Below, in pieces: positions 7,722 through 16,372 of a stretch of DNA of 64,000 bases. Below the pieces are notes generated by a model. It made no database searches and was not told where the DNA came from. It saw nothing but the letters and a program-made list of their open reading frames with translations. Source of the DNA: Alphaproteobacteria bacterium (GTDB lineage: Bacteria > Pseudomonadota > Alphaproteobacteria > Rhodobacterales > Rhodobacteraceae); the NCBI GenBank assembly GCA_030425185.1, contig JAUIAU010000010.1, forward strand, positions 26,743 to 90,742. Reading direction: 5' to 3'. Numbering within the stretch: position 1 is the stretch's first letter; the number at the start of each line of letters is the position of its first letter. Made by a program: the position numbers and the translations under genes.

Positions 7722-9011
7722 TTAGCCCTTCACCCGCGCGCCGGCGATCCACACGCCCGCCACCGCGCGGTCGTCGCCCATCATGATCGTCGGGAAGACC
7801 GCCTCCCAGATGTCCTGCGCCCGGCCTGCACGCTGGGCGATGCCCGGGGTACTCGCCAGATCAAGCGCGACCAGATCGGCCTCCATCCCTGCCTCCAGCC
7901 GCCCGATCCGGTCGCCCATGTGCAGTGCGCGCGCCGATCCGGCGGTCGCCAGCCACAGCAACTGCGCCGGGTGCAGGGGCGTGCCCGCGAGCTGGCCCAC
8001 CTCGTAGGCCGCCGCCATCGTGCGCAGCATCGAGAAGGACGAGCCGCCCCCGGTGTCGGTCGCGAGGCCCACCGGCAGGACCGGTGCGAGACCGGCCATG
8101 TCGAAGAGGCCCGAGCCGATGAAGGTGTTCGAGGTCGGGCAATGCACCAGCGCCGCCTGCACCTCGGCCAGCCGGGCGCGCTCGCGCGGGGTCAGGTGGA
8201 TCGCGTGTCCGTAAAGGCCGCGCGCGCCGAGCAGCCCGTGCGCCTCGTAGGTGTCGAGGTAGTCGCGCGCCCCGGGGAACAGCTCGGCCACCCAGGCGCA
8301 TTCGTCGGTCTGCTCGCTGAGGTGCGTCTGCATCAGGCAGTCCGGATGCTCGGCCCAGAGTGCGCCGAGGGCCGCGAGCTGCTCCGGGGTGGAGGTCGGC
8401 GAGAAGCGCGGGGTGATGACGTAGGACAGCCGGTCCTGCCCGTGCCAGCGCTCCAGCAGACGCTTCGAGTCGTCGTAGGCCGTCTGCGCGGTGTCGCGCA
8501 GGCTGTCGGGCGCGTTGCGGTCCATGCAGGTCTTGCCCGCCGCCAGCCGCATCCTGCGCGCCTGGCCCTCGGCCATCAGGGCATCGACGCTCTCGGGGTG
8601 GATGGTGCAGTAGGAGCAGACCGTCGTGGTGCCGTGCGCGGTCACGAGGTCGAGGTAGCGCGCCGCCACCTCGGCCGCGTAGGCCGCATCGCCGAAGCGC
8701 GACTCCTCGGGAAACGTGTAGGTGTTCAGCCAGTCGATCAGGCGCTTGCCCCAGCTCGCGATGATGCCGGTCTGCGGGTAATGGGCATGGGCATCGACGA
8801 AGCCGGGCAGGATCAGCGCCTGCCCGAGATCGGTGACGGGCACCTCCGGGTGGGCACGGCGCAGGGCATCGGCCTCGCCCGTCGCCGCGATGCGCCCGCC
8901 CTCGATCAGGACGCCGCCGCGCGTGTCGTGGCGGGCCGCCTCCGGGGGCGGCACGGTGAAGGGATCGGCGGTGAAGGCCAGCGTCTGGCCGAGGAGAAGG
9001 GTCGCGCTCAT
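7722..9011 (-). CDS. guaD: guanine deaminase
   Basis: A 429-residue amidohydrolase that turns guanine into xanthine. Family signatures: PGFVDAHAHYPQTGIIASWG (H-x-H with the P-Q guanine deaminase signature), LNTYTFPEESRF, QTHLSEQTDE, LYGHAIHLT, HCPTSNTFIGSGLF and ATDTGGGSSFSML. The SSFSML stretch and FPEE motif are specific for GuaD rather than general amidohydrolases. Zinc ligands are the H-x-H pair, His of QTHLSE, His of GHAIHL and Asp of ATDTG. Length fits the family. It is convergent with 8-oxoguanine deaminase. Confidence 0.93.
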   Translation of the reverse strand: MSATLLLGQTLAFTADPFTVPPPEAARHDTRGGVLIEGGRIAATGEADALRRAHPEVPVTDLGQALILPGFVDAHAHYPQTGIIASWGKRLIDWLNTYTFPEESRFGDAAYAAEVAARYLDLVTAHGTTTVCSYCTIHPESVDALMAEGQARRMRLAAGKTCMDRNAPDSLRDTAQTAYDDSKRLLERWHGQDRLSYVITPRFSPTSTPEQLAALGALWAEHPDCLMQTHLSEQTDECAWVAELFPGARDYLDTYEAHGLLGARGLYGHAIHLTPRERARLAEVQAALVHCPTSNTFIGSGLFDMAGLAPVLPVGLATDTGGGSSFSMLRTMAAAYEVGQLAGTPLHPAQLLWLATAGSARALHMGDRIGRLEAGMEADLVALDLASTPGIAQRAGRAQDIWEAVFPTIMMGDDRAVAGVWIAGARVKG

Positions 9012-9136
9012 GGCCGCAGCCTAGGGCCGTGCGGGGCGGCGGTAAATCGGGATCGCCCCTGTCTTTTCCGCGAGCCAGCCGTTATGTCACAGGCGACCGC
9101 GCCGCAGCGCGGAACCATCCGACAGGGGGGAGCGGC

Positions 9137-10531
9137 ATGACCGACGACAAGCTTGACCTGCCGGACGAGGACGCGCGCGAGGACGAGGACTACTCGCTCG
9201 ACCGCGACCTCGTGCACGAGGTGCTGGACGCGGTCGAGGCCGAGGACGCCAGCCGCCTCGACGCGCTGCTGGAACCGCTGCACGCCGCCGACATCGCCGA
9301 CCTCCTGGAACAGATCGGACCGGGCGACCGCGGCGAGCTCGTCCGGCTCTGGAGCAGCGAGATCGACGGCGAGATCCTGTCGGAACTCGACGAGGGCGTG
9401 CGCGCCGAGGTCATCGCCGAACTTCCGAGCGACGTGCTGCGCGAGGCGGTGCGCGACCTCTATACCGACGACGTGGTGGACCTCGTCGAGGACCTCGAGG
9501 AGGCCGACCAGCGCACCATTCTCGACGCGCTGGAAGCCACCGACCGGGTCGCGGTCGAACAGGCGCTGAGCTACCCGGAATACTCGGCCGGCCGCCTGAT
9601 GCAGCGCGAGCTGGTGACCGCGCCCGAACACTGGACGGTCGGGCAGGCCATCGACTTCCTGCGCGCGCAGGACGAGCTGCCCGAACAGTTCTACCACGTG
9701 ATCCTCGTGGACCCCCGGATGAAGCCGGTGGGCTACGTGACGCTGGGCAAGGTCCTGTCGGCCCGCCGCGCCGTGCCGCTGGCCGAGATCAGCGAGGACA
9801 GCTTCCGCACGATCCGGGTCACCCAGCCGGACAAGGATGTGGCCTATGCCTTCAACCAGTATCACCTGATTTCCGCCCCGGTGGTGGACGAGGACGACCG
9901 GCTGGTCGGCGTCATCACCATCGACGACGCGATGGCGGTGCTCGACGAGGAACACGAGGAGGACATCCTGCGCCTCGCCGGTGTCGGCGACGAATCGAGC
10001 CTGAGCGACACCGTGATCGAGGCGACGAAGGGCCGGGCGCTGTGGCTCTTCGTGAACCTGCTGACGGCGATCCTCGCCTCGGTCGTGATCGACCTGTTCT
10101 CCGACACGATCCAGACGCTGGTCGCGCTGGCGGTGCTGATGCCGATCGTGGCCTCGATGGGCGGCAACGCGGGGACCCAGACGATGACCGTCGCGGTGCG
10201 GGCGCTGGCGACGCGCGACCTGACCGCGCAGAACGCCTGGCGCGTGATCCGGCGCGAGGTGGCGGTCGGCGCGATCAACGGCCTGGCCTTCGGCCTGCTG
10301 ATGTCGATCATCGCGGGGTTCTGGTTCGGCGTGCCGATGCTGGCGGTGGTGATCGGGGCGGCGATGCTGATGACACTGATCGCCGCCGCGCTGGGCGGCA
10401 TCGTGATCCCGATGGCGCTGGAACGGCTGAAGATCGACCCGGCGCTGGCCTCGGGGCCCTTCGTGACGACGGTGACCGATGTCGTGGGCTTCTTCGCCTT
10501 CCTCGGCCTCGCCTCGGTGGTGCTGCTGTGA
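9137..10531 (+). CDS. mgtE: magnesium transporter MgtE
   Basis: A 464-residue Mg2+ channel of the inner membrane. The order is: acidic N-terminal superhelical domain (residues ~1-160, LHAADIADLLEQI and similar repeats), two CBS domains (GYVTLGKVLSARR and SAPVVDEDDRLVGVITIDDAM, ~165-290), a connecting helix and five transmembrane helices (~310-464) with PIVASMGGNAGTQTMTVAVRALA, the Mg2+ selectivity region of the pore. The start is the ATG at 9137 behind GGGGGGAG. Its stop overlaps the next gene by 4 bases, so they are translationally coupled. Confidence 0.95.
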   Translation: MTDDKLDLPDEDAREDEDYSLDRDLVHEVLDAVEAEDASRLDALLEPLHAADIADLLEQIGPGDRGELVRLWSSEIDGEILSELDEGVRAEVIAELPSDVLREAVRDLYTDDVVDLVEDLEEADQRTILDALEATDRVAVEQALSYPEYSAGRLMQRELVTAPEHWTVGQAIDFLRAQDELPEQFYHVILVDPRMKPVGYVTLGKVLSARRAVPLAEISEDSFRTIRVTQPDKDVAYAFNQYHLISAPVVDEDDRLVGVITIDDAMAVLDEEHEEDILRLAGVGDESSLSDTVIEATKGRALWLFVNLLTAILASVVIDLFSDTIQTLVALAVLMPIVASMGGNAGTQTMTVAVRALATRDLTAQNAWRVIRREVAVGAINGLAFGLLMSIIAGFWFGVPMLAVVIGAAMLMTLIAAALGGIVIPMALERLKIDPALASGPFVTTVTDVVGFFAFLGLASVVLL

Positions 10532-11094
10532 GCGGCGCGGAGGACAAGCAGGCGCTGCGCGCGCAGGTGCTGGCCCGCCGCAAGACGGCCCATGCCGCGG
10601 GCGATCCGCGCCCGGCGATCGAGCGGCTTCTGGCGTTTCTTGCCCCCGAGCGCGGGCGGCCGGTGGCGGGATACATGCCGATGCGCTCGGAGATCGATCC
10701 GCTGCCCGCGATGGCCGATCTCGCGATGGACGCGCCGGTGGGCGTGCCGGTGATCCCCGGCAAGGCGCAGCCGCTGCTCTTTCACCGCTGGGAACTCGGG
10801 GCCGAGATGATCGACGGTCCCTTCGGCGCGCGGGTTCCCGCGGCGGGGGTGGAGATGGTGCCCGAGGTGCTGATCGTGCCGCTGGTCGCCTTCGACCGCC
10901 GCGGGAACCGGCTGGGCTACGGCGGCGGCTTCTACGACCGGACGCTGGAAGGTCTGCGCGCGCGCGGCAAGGTGCTGGCGGTGGGCTATGCCTGGGCCGC
11001 GCAGGAGGTGGACGCGCTGCCCCTGGAGCCGACCGATCAGCGCCTCGATGCCATCGTGACCGAGGCCGAAACGCTGGTCTTCCCCGCGCCCTGA
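10528..11094 (+). CDS. 5-formyltetrahydrofolate cyclo-ligase
   Basis: A 188-residue enzyme that uses ATP to convert 5-formyl-THF into 5,10-methenyl-THF in one-carbon metabolism. The family signature is GYGGGFYDRTL at residues ~131-141, preceded by LIVPLVAFDRRGNRL. N-terminal LRAQVLARRK and GYMPMRSEIDP (substrate pocket) also fit. The start is a GTG at 10528 that overlaps the mgtE stop (GTGA). The coupling with mgtE is common in this bacterial group. Confidence 0.93.
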   Translation: MSGAEDKQALRAQVLARRKTAHAAGDPRPAIERLLAFLAPERGRPVAGYMPMRSEIDPLPAMADLAMDAPVGVPVIPGKAQPLLFHRWELGAEMIDGPFGARVPAAGVEMVPEVLIVPLVAFDRRGNRLGYGGGFYDRTLEGLRARGKVLAVGYAWAAQEVDALPLEPTDQRLDAIVTEAETLVFPAP

Positions 11095-11110
11095 GCGGCG
11101 GTCCGCCGCG

Positions 11111-11500
11111 TCAGATCAGCACGAACCCGGCCGCGCCAATCACCACGGCCAGCGCCACCAGCACACCGACCGGCACGCGCGCGAGGCCCGTCAGTCCCGG
11201 CGCCGGGGCGGGGCGGTGGCGGTCGCCGGCCTCGGGCGGCAGGCGGTAGCTGTGCGGCGGTTCGGGACGCGGCGCCTCGTCGAAGGCCTGAAAGCTGCGG
11301 GTGTCCTCGGTCCCGGCGTCGGTCGCCGGGGGCGCTGCGGTGGGTTTGCGCAAGGGAGGCATGCGGATGCTCCTGTCGTCGTCGGGCCGCGTCATGCGCG
11401 CGGGCTCACCCTCCAGAAACGAGGCAGACGCGAAAGAGTTTCGCCCGGGGGCGATGTCCGTGTCGGAACCAAACGGGTCGGGTGCGATATCGCGGGGCAT
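11111..11500 (-). CDS. hypothetical tail-anchored membrane protein
   Basis: A 129-residue protein with a long, proline-rich and charged cytoplasmic part and one C-terminal hydrophobic segment (VPVGVLVALAVVIGAAGFVLI), so it is probably tail-anchored in the inner membrane with the N terminus inside. I do not recognise a family. The start MPRDIAPDPFG is preceded by GAGGAC 10 bases away, weak but the best available. It is convergent with the cyclo-ligase gene. Confidence 0.6.
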   Translation of the reverse strand: MPRDIAPDPFGSDTDIAPGRNSFASASFLEGEPARMTRPDDDRSIRMPPLRKPTAAPPATDAGTEDTRSFQAFDEAPRPEPPHSYRLPPEAGDRHRPAPAPGLTGLARVPVGVLVALAVVIGAAGFVLI

Positions 11501-11760
11501 GGCAGATGTCCTCGCTGATGACGAACAGCAATAAAGATATGGGCTTCGGGCGCGGAACCGGGCCTCGCGGGCGTTCACGTTTTCGCAAGTGCAGCATCGC
11601 GGCGCGTCCTCCGGGCGGGGTCCGCGGCCGGTTTCGGCACCCCCGGTGCCGCTGCCGGGACCGCGACGTGGCGGCACCGGGGCGGTTCGGTCGGATTTGC
11701 CGCGAATCCGCCGCGCCGGGCGTGCTTGCGGGAACCGCCGCGCGGGCGTAAGGCGAGGAC

Positions 11761-12576
11761 ATGAAGCTGCTTTTCCTTGGCGATGTGATGGGCCGCGCAG
11801 GGCGCGCCGCGGTCATCGAGCGCCTGCCTGCCCTGCGCCGTGACTGGAGCCTCGATTTCGTCGTGGTCAACGCCGAGAACGCCTCGTCCGGGGCCGGTCT
11901 GACGGTGGATCACGCGAAGTCCCTGCTGAACGCCGGGGCTGACGTGCTGACGCTGGGCGATCATGCCTTCGACCAGAAGGAGATGATCCAAGGGATCGAG
12001 GCCGAACCGCGCATCGTCCGCCCTCTGAACTTCGCCAAGGACGCGCCCGGGCGCGGACACCGCGTGTATACGACCGCGCGCGGGCACAAGGTGCTGGTCG
12101 CGCAGGTGCTGGGCCAGGTCTTCATGAAGCGGCCCTTCGACGATCCGTTCTCGGCGGTGGATGCCGTGCTGCGCAGCCACCCCCGCGGCGGGATGGTGCA
12201 GGCCAGCCTCGTCGACGTGCATTGCGAGGCCACGTCCGAGAAGATGGGCATGGGCCATTTCTGCGACGGCCGCGCCAGCGTCGTGGTCGGCACCCACACC
12301 CATATCCCGACCGCCGATGTCCAGATCCTGAAGGGCGGCACCGCCTTCCAGGCCGACGCGGGCATGTGCGGCGACTATGACAGCGTGATCGGCATGGAGA
12401 AGTCCGAGCCGCTGCGCCGCTTCGTGACCGGCATGCCGAAGGGGCGGTTCACCCCGGCGCTGGGCGAGGCGACGCTGTCGGGCCTCTATGTCGAAACCGA
12501 CGACCGCACCGGTGTGGCGACCCGGGTCGAGATGGTGCGGCAGGGCGGACGGCTGCAACCGCAAGGGCCCGCATGA
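11761..12576 (+). CDS. YmdB-type metallophosphoesterase
   Basis: A 271-residue phosphodiesterase of the TIGR00282/YmdB family, which hydrolyses cyclic nucleotides such as 2',3'-cNMP or cAMP in characterised members. The bimetal site is visible: FLGDVMGRAGR (Asp), VVNAENASSGAG (Glu-Asn), LTLGDHAFDQKE (His), LVDVHCEATSEK (His) and VVGTHTHIPTAD (two His). Length matches Bacillus YmdB. The next gene starts inside its last codon (ATGA), so the two are coupled. It is cytosolic. Confidence 0.9.
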   Translation: MKLLFLGDVMGRAGRAAVIERLPALRRDWSLDFVVVNAENASSGAGLTVDHAKSLLNAGADVLTLGDHAFDQKEMIQGIEAEPRIVRPLNFAKDAPGRGHRVYTTARGHKVLVAQVLGQVFMKRPFDDPFSAVDAVLRSHPRGGMVQASLVDVHCEATSEKMGMGHFCDGRASVVVGTHTHIPTADVQILKGGTAFQADAGMCGDYDSVIGMEKSEPLRRFVTGMPKGRFTPALGEATLSGLYVETDDRTGVATRVEMVRQGGRLQPQGPA

Positions 12577-13538
12577 CACGCGCCGAAAGCGCCGGGCTGG
12601 TCGGCCTGCTCGTCCTGCTCGGGGCGGGCTGGGGCATCACCCAGCCGCTGGCCAAGCTGGCGGTCTCGACCGGCCACGCGGCCCTCGGGCTGGTCGTCTG
12701 GCAACTGGCGATCTCGGGCGTGCTCTGCGGGGCGCTGCTGAAGCTGACCGGGCGCGGGCTGCCGCTGACCCGGCCCGCGCTGGGGCTTTACCTTGCCGTG
12801 GCGCTGGTGGGGACGATCCTGCCGAACTCGGCCAGCTACGAGGCCGCGCGGCACCTGCCCTCCGGCCTGATCTCGATCCTGCTCTCGACGATCCCGATGC
12901 TGGCCTTTCCCATCGCGCTGGCGCTCGGCCTCGACCGGTTCCGCCCGCGCCGCCTGGCCGGGCTCGGCTGCGGGCTGGCGGGCGTGCTGCTGATCGTGGG
13001 GCCTGAGGCGAGCCTGCCCGATCCCGCGATGCTGGCCTGGGTGCCGATCGCGCTGATCGCCCCGGCCTTCTACGCCTTCGAGGGCAATTTCCTCGCCCGC
13101 TGGGGCCGCCCCGAGGTGGACCCGGTGCAACTGCTCTGCGGTGCCTCGATCGTCGGCGTGGCCATCGCGCTGCCGGTGGCGCTGGCGACGGGACGCACGG
13201 TCGCCTTTCCCGCGCCGTCGGACTGGAGCCTCGCCGAGACCGCGCTGGTCGGAAGCTCGGTCGTCCACTGCATCGTCTATGCCAGCTACTTCTGGATGAT
13301 CGGCCGCGCCGGGCCGGTCTTCTCGGCGCAGGTCAGCTACCTCGTCACCGGCTTCGGGGTCCTCTGGGCAAAGCTCCTCCTGGGCGAGAGCTACTCCGCC
13401 TGGGTCTGGGGGGCGATGGGCCTGATGTTCGTGGGGCTCTTCCTCGTGCAGCCGCGCCCGAAACTGGCAGCCGTTCTGCCGCAGGACGGGACGCTGGACA
13501 GCGCCGCGCCGCAGCTTCAGGATGGCCCGCGGCCCTGA
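12573..13538 (+). CDS. EamA/DMT family transporter
   Basis: A 321-residue inner-membrane protein with about ten hydrophobic helices and the two EamA repeats: LVLLGAGWGITQPLAKLA in the first and YASYFWMIGRAGPVFSAQVSYL in the second. Such proteins export small metabolites; the substrate is unknown. A hydrophilic C-terminal tail of ~30 residues follows the last helix. It overlaps the YmdB gene by 4 bases and is followed after 24 bases by an SLC13-type permease, so the three probably form one transcript. Confidence 0.9.
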   Translation: MTRAESAGLVGLLVLLGAGWGITQPLAKLAVSTGHAALGLVVWQLAISGVLCGALLKLTGRGLPLTRPALGLYLAVALVGTILPNSASYEAARHLPSGLISILLSTIPMLAFPIALALGLDRFRPRRLAGLGCGLAGVLLIVGPEASLPDPAMLAWVPIALIAPAFYAFEGNFLARWGRPEVDPVQLLCGASIVGVAIALPVALATGRTVAFPAPSDWSLAETALVGSSVVHCIVYASYFWMIGRAGPVFSAQVSYLVTGFGVLWAKLLLGESYSAWVWGAMGLMFVGLFLVQPRPKLAAVLPQDGTLDSAAPQLQDGPRP

Positions 13539-13562
13539 CCTGAGAGGGAGCGCGCGCGCCCC

Positions 13563-15344
13563 ATGATCGAGCTTGGACTCTCGCCCACCGCCGAGGCGGT
13601 GCTGACGCTTGCGGTCGTCGCGGCGATGTTTCTCGCCTTCCTGCGCGAGGTCTACCCGGCCGAGGTCGTGGGCATGGCCGCCGCCGCCTTCTTCCTCGTC
13701 ACCGGCATCCTGCCCTATGACACCGCGCTGGGCGTGCTGTCTAACCCGGCCCCCTGGACCATCCTCGCGATGTTCCTGATCATGGGCGGGCTGGTGCGCA
13801 CCGGGGCGCTCGACTGGCTGACGCGGCTGGCCGAGGGGCAGGCCGACAACAACCCGCGCCTGACGCTCGTCGGCCTCTTCGGCTTCGTGGTGATCGCCAG
13901 CGCCTTTCTCAACAACACGCCGGTCGTGGTCCTGATGATCCCGGTCTTCGTCCAGATCGCGGGCAAGCTGGGCAAGGCCCCGTCCAAGCTGCTGCTGCCG
14001 CTGTCCTATGCCGCGATCCTCGGCGGGATGCTGACGCTGATCGGCACCTCCACCAACCTGCTGGTCGACGGCGTGGCGCGGGCGAAGGGGCTGGAGGCCT
14101 TCTCGATCTTCGAGATCACCGCGCTCGGGGTGATCCAGGTCGCGGTCGGCATGGCCTATCTCGCGCTGATCGGGCGCAAGCTGTTGCCCGAGCGCGTGTC
14201 GATGAGCGCGATGCTCGGGCAGGGCCGCCGCAAGATGAAGTATTTCACCGAAGTCGCGCTGCCCGAGGACAGCAACCTGATCGGCCAGAAGGTCCTCGAG
14301 ATCGACCTGTTCACCCGCGACGGCGTGCGGCTGATCGACGTGCTGAGGGGCGATGCCTCACTACGCCGCAACCTCGGCGCCGTGGTGCTGGAGCCGGGCG
14401 ACCGGGTCGTCCTGCGCTCGGAAATGACCGAGCTTCTGGGCCTGCAGCAGAACAAGGACCTGCGGATGGTGGACAAGTTGTCCTCGGTCCAGACCACGAC
14501 GGTCGAGGTGCTGATCACCCCCGGCGCGCGGATGGTCGGCCGGTCGCTGGGCGCGCTGCGCCTGCGGCGGCGCTACGGCGTCTATCCGCTGGCGGTGCAC
14601 CGGCGGAACCAGAACATCGGGCGGCAGCTCGACGACGTGGTGGTGCAGGTCGGCGACACGCTGCTGGTCGAGGGGGCGCCCGACGACATCCGGCGGCTGG
14701 CGGCGGACATGGACCTCGTCGACATCGCGGCGCCGGTCGCGCGGCCCTATCGCCGGTCGCACGCGCCGGTCGCCGTGGGGGCGCTGGTCGCGGTGGTCGG
14801 CCTCGCGGCCTTCAACGTCGCCCCGATCCTGCTGCTGGCGGTGGTCTCGGCCGTCGTGGTGCTGGTCGCCCGCGCCATCGACGCGGACGAGGCCTTCTCG
14901 TTCATCGAGGGCCGCCTGATGGCGCTGATCTTCGCCATGCTGGCGGTCGGCGCGGCGCTCGACGCCTCCGGCGCGGTGAAGCTGATCGTCGATGTCCTGG
15001 CGCCCGGGCTGGCGCTGCTGCCGCCCGCGCTGGTGATCTTCGCGGTCTATTTCCTCGCCTCGGTGCTGACCGAAGTGGTGTCGAACAACGCGGTCGCGGT
15101 GATCCTGACGCCGATCGCCATCGAACTGGGGGTGGCGCTGGGCCTCGACCCGCGCCCTCTGGCGGTGGCGGTGATGTTCGCGGCCTCGGCCGCCTTCGCG
15201 ACGCCCATCGGCTACCAGACCAACATGCTGGTCTATGGTCCCGGCGGCTATCGTTTCACCGACTACTTGCGTGTCGGCATCCCGATGAACATCCTGCTGG
15301 GGATCACCGCGAGCCTGATGATCCCCCTGATCTGGCCGCTCTGA
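13563..15344 (+). CDS. SLC13-type permease with two RCK-C (TrkA-C) domains
   Basis: A 593-residue inner-membrane permease. The first membrane half (~1-200) contains FGFVVIASAFLNNTPVVVLMIPV and LGGMLTLIGTSTNLLVDG, the N-N-T-P and T-S-T-N anion/sodium motifs of the SLC13/CitM superfamily. Two TrkA-C-like soluble domains follow (~220-390), then a second membrane half with ASVLTEVVSNNAVAVILTPIA and FATPIGYQTNMLVYGPGGY. Members carry sulfate, dicarboxylates or other anions; which one is not clear here. A paralogue lies at 16373-18148 on the other strand. Confidence 0.9.
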   Translation: MIELGLSPTAEAVLTLAVVAAMFLAFLREVYPAEVVGMAAAAFFLVTGILPYDTALGVLSNPAPWTILAMFLIMGGLVRTGALDWLTRLAEGQADNNPRLTLVGLFGFVVIASAFLNNTPVVVLMIPVFVQIAGKLGKAPSKLLLPLSYAAILGGMLTLIGTSTNLLVDGVARAKGLEAFSIFEITALGVIQVAVGMAYLALIGRKLLPERVSMSAMLGQGRRKMKYFTEVALPEDSNLIGQKVLEIDLFTRDGVRLIDVLRGDASLRRNLGAVVLEPGDRVVLRSEMTELLGLQQNKDLRMVDKLSSVQTTTVEVLITPGARMVGRSLGALRLRRRYGVYPLAVHRRNQNIGRQLDDVVVQVGDTLLVEGAPDDIRRLAADMDLVDIAAPVARPYRRSHAPVAVGALVAVVGLAAFNVAPILLLAVVSAVVVLVARAIDADEAFSFIEGRLMALIFAMLAVGAALDASGAVKLIVDVLAPGLALLPPALVIFAVYFLASVLTEVVSNNAVAVILTPIAIELGVALGLDPRPLAVAVMFAASAAFATPIGYQTNMLVYGPGGYRFTDYLRVGIPMNILLGITASLMIPLIWPL

Positions 15345-15360
15345 GCGAAGGAGACCGCCG

Positions 15361-15723
15361 ATGCGCCCGCTGCCCCTTGCCGCTGTCCTGACCCTTGCCC
15401 TGGCCGGTACGGCGCTGGCAGGTCCCCGGCCCGCCGGGATCGCCCTGACCGAGACCGGGCTGACGGTGACCCTGACGAATTCCGCGCGCTGCCAGGTGCC
15501 GCGCCCCGGAACCGCGCTGGCGTGGTCGGGCACGCTGGCGGGCTGCGGCGCGGACTGGAGCTACGCCGTGACGCTCGACCCCGGCACCAACCCGGCGCGC
15601 GAGGTCGTTCGGGCGATCTTCGCCGACAGCGTCCAGATGGCCGCCATCGGCCGGGTCGTGCTGACCGACGCGCGGGGACATGACCGCGTCTTCGTCTCGC
15701 CGCCGCCCACGGCCGAGGACTGA
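15361..15723 (+). CDS. hypothetical secreted protein
   Basis: A 120-residue protein with a signal peptide (MRPLPLAAVLTLALAGTALAG, cleavage probably after ALA at ~residue 20). The mature part has two cysteines (ARCQVPRPG and LAGCGADWS) that could form a disulfide and otherwise looks like a small beta-rich periplasmic domain. No family is recognised. It begins 17 bases after the permease stop, so it may be the last gene of that operon. Confidence 0.65.
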   Translation: MRPLPLAAVLTLALAGTALAGPRPAGIALTETGLTVTLTNSARCQVPRPGTALAWSGTLAGCGADWSYAVTLDPGTNPAREVVRAIFADSVQMAAIGRVVLTDARGHDRVFVSPPPTAED

Positions 15724-15777
15724 GCCCGCTGTTCCGCCCCTTCCCCCGGCCTATGTCGCGGCGAAAGGGAGGCGGAG

Positions 15778-16347
15778 ATGGATGATCTGGCCCGCATCGA
15801 GGTCGACAGCGCCGCGGCGCTCTGGGCGTGGCTCGCCGCGCATCACGGGCAGGCCGAGGGCGTCTGGCTGGTGACCTGGAAGGAGGCCGATCCGGCGCGC
15901 TACGTCTCGCGGGAGGCGGTGCTCGACGCGCTGATCGCCTACGGCTGGATCGACGGGCGGCGCAAGATCCTCGACGACCTGCGGACGATGCAGCTGATCT
16001 CGCCGCGCCGTCAGCAGGTCTGGGCCGAGAGCTACCGCACCCGCGCCGCGCGCCTGATCGACGACGGGCGCATGCAGCCGCCCGGCCTCGCCGCGATGGC
16101 CGCGGCGCAGGCGGCGGGCACCTGGGAGGGCCGTCCGGAGGTCGAGGCGCTGCAGGTCCCCGACGACCTGGCGGCAGAGTTCGCTGCCGCGCCCGGGGCG
16201 GGGGCGTGGTTCGCGCAGGCCGCACCGTCCTACCGGCGCAACGTGCTGCGCTGGCTGGCCGGGGCGAAGCGGGCCGACACCCGCGCGCGGCGGCTGGCCG
16301 AGATCGCCGGGCGCGCCGCCCGGGGGGAGAAGGTGCCGCAGTTCTGA
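15778..16347 (+). CDS. YdeI/OmpD-associated family protein
   Basis: A 189-residue cytosolic protein of the YdeI/OmdA family. The N-terminal part shows VWLVTWKEADPARYVSREAVLDALIAYGWIDGRRKILD, with the Y-G-W-I-D-G signature, then ISPRRQQVWAESYRTRAARLIDDGRM. The C-terminal domain carries SYRRNVLRWLAGAKRADTRARRLAEI, the OmdA helix pair. The biochemical role is not known; bacteriocin protection has been proposed for relatives. It lies between a co-directional secreted protein and a convergent permease. Confidence 0.88.
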   Translation: MDDLARIEVDSAAALWAWLAAHHGQAEGVWLVTWKEADPARYVSREAVLDALIAYGWIDGRRKILDDLRTMQLISPRRQQVWAESYRTRAARLIDDGRMQPPGLAAMAAAQAAGTWEGRPEVEALQVPDDLAAEFAAAPGAGAWFAQAAPSYRRNVLRWLAGAKRADTRARRLAEIAGRAARGEKVPQF

Positions 16348-16372
16348 AGGCTCAATGGCCGCGCCGGTGCTG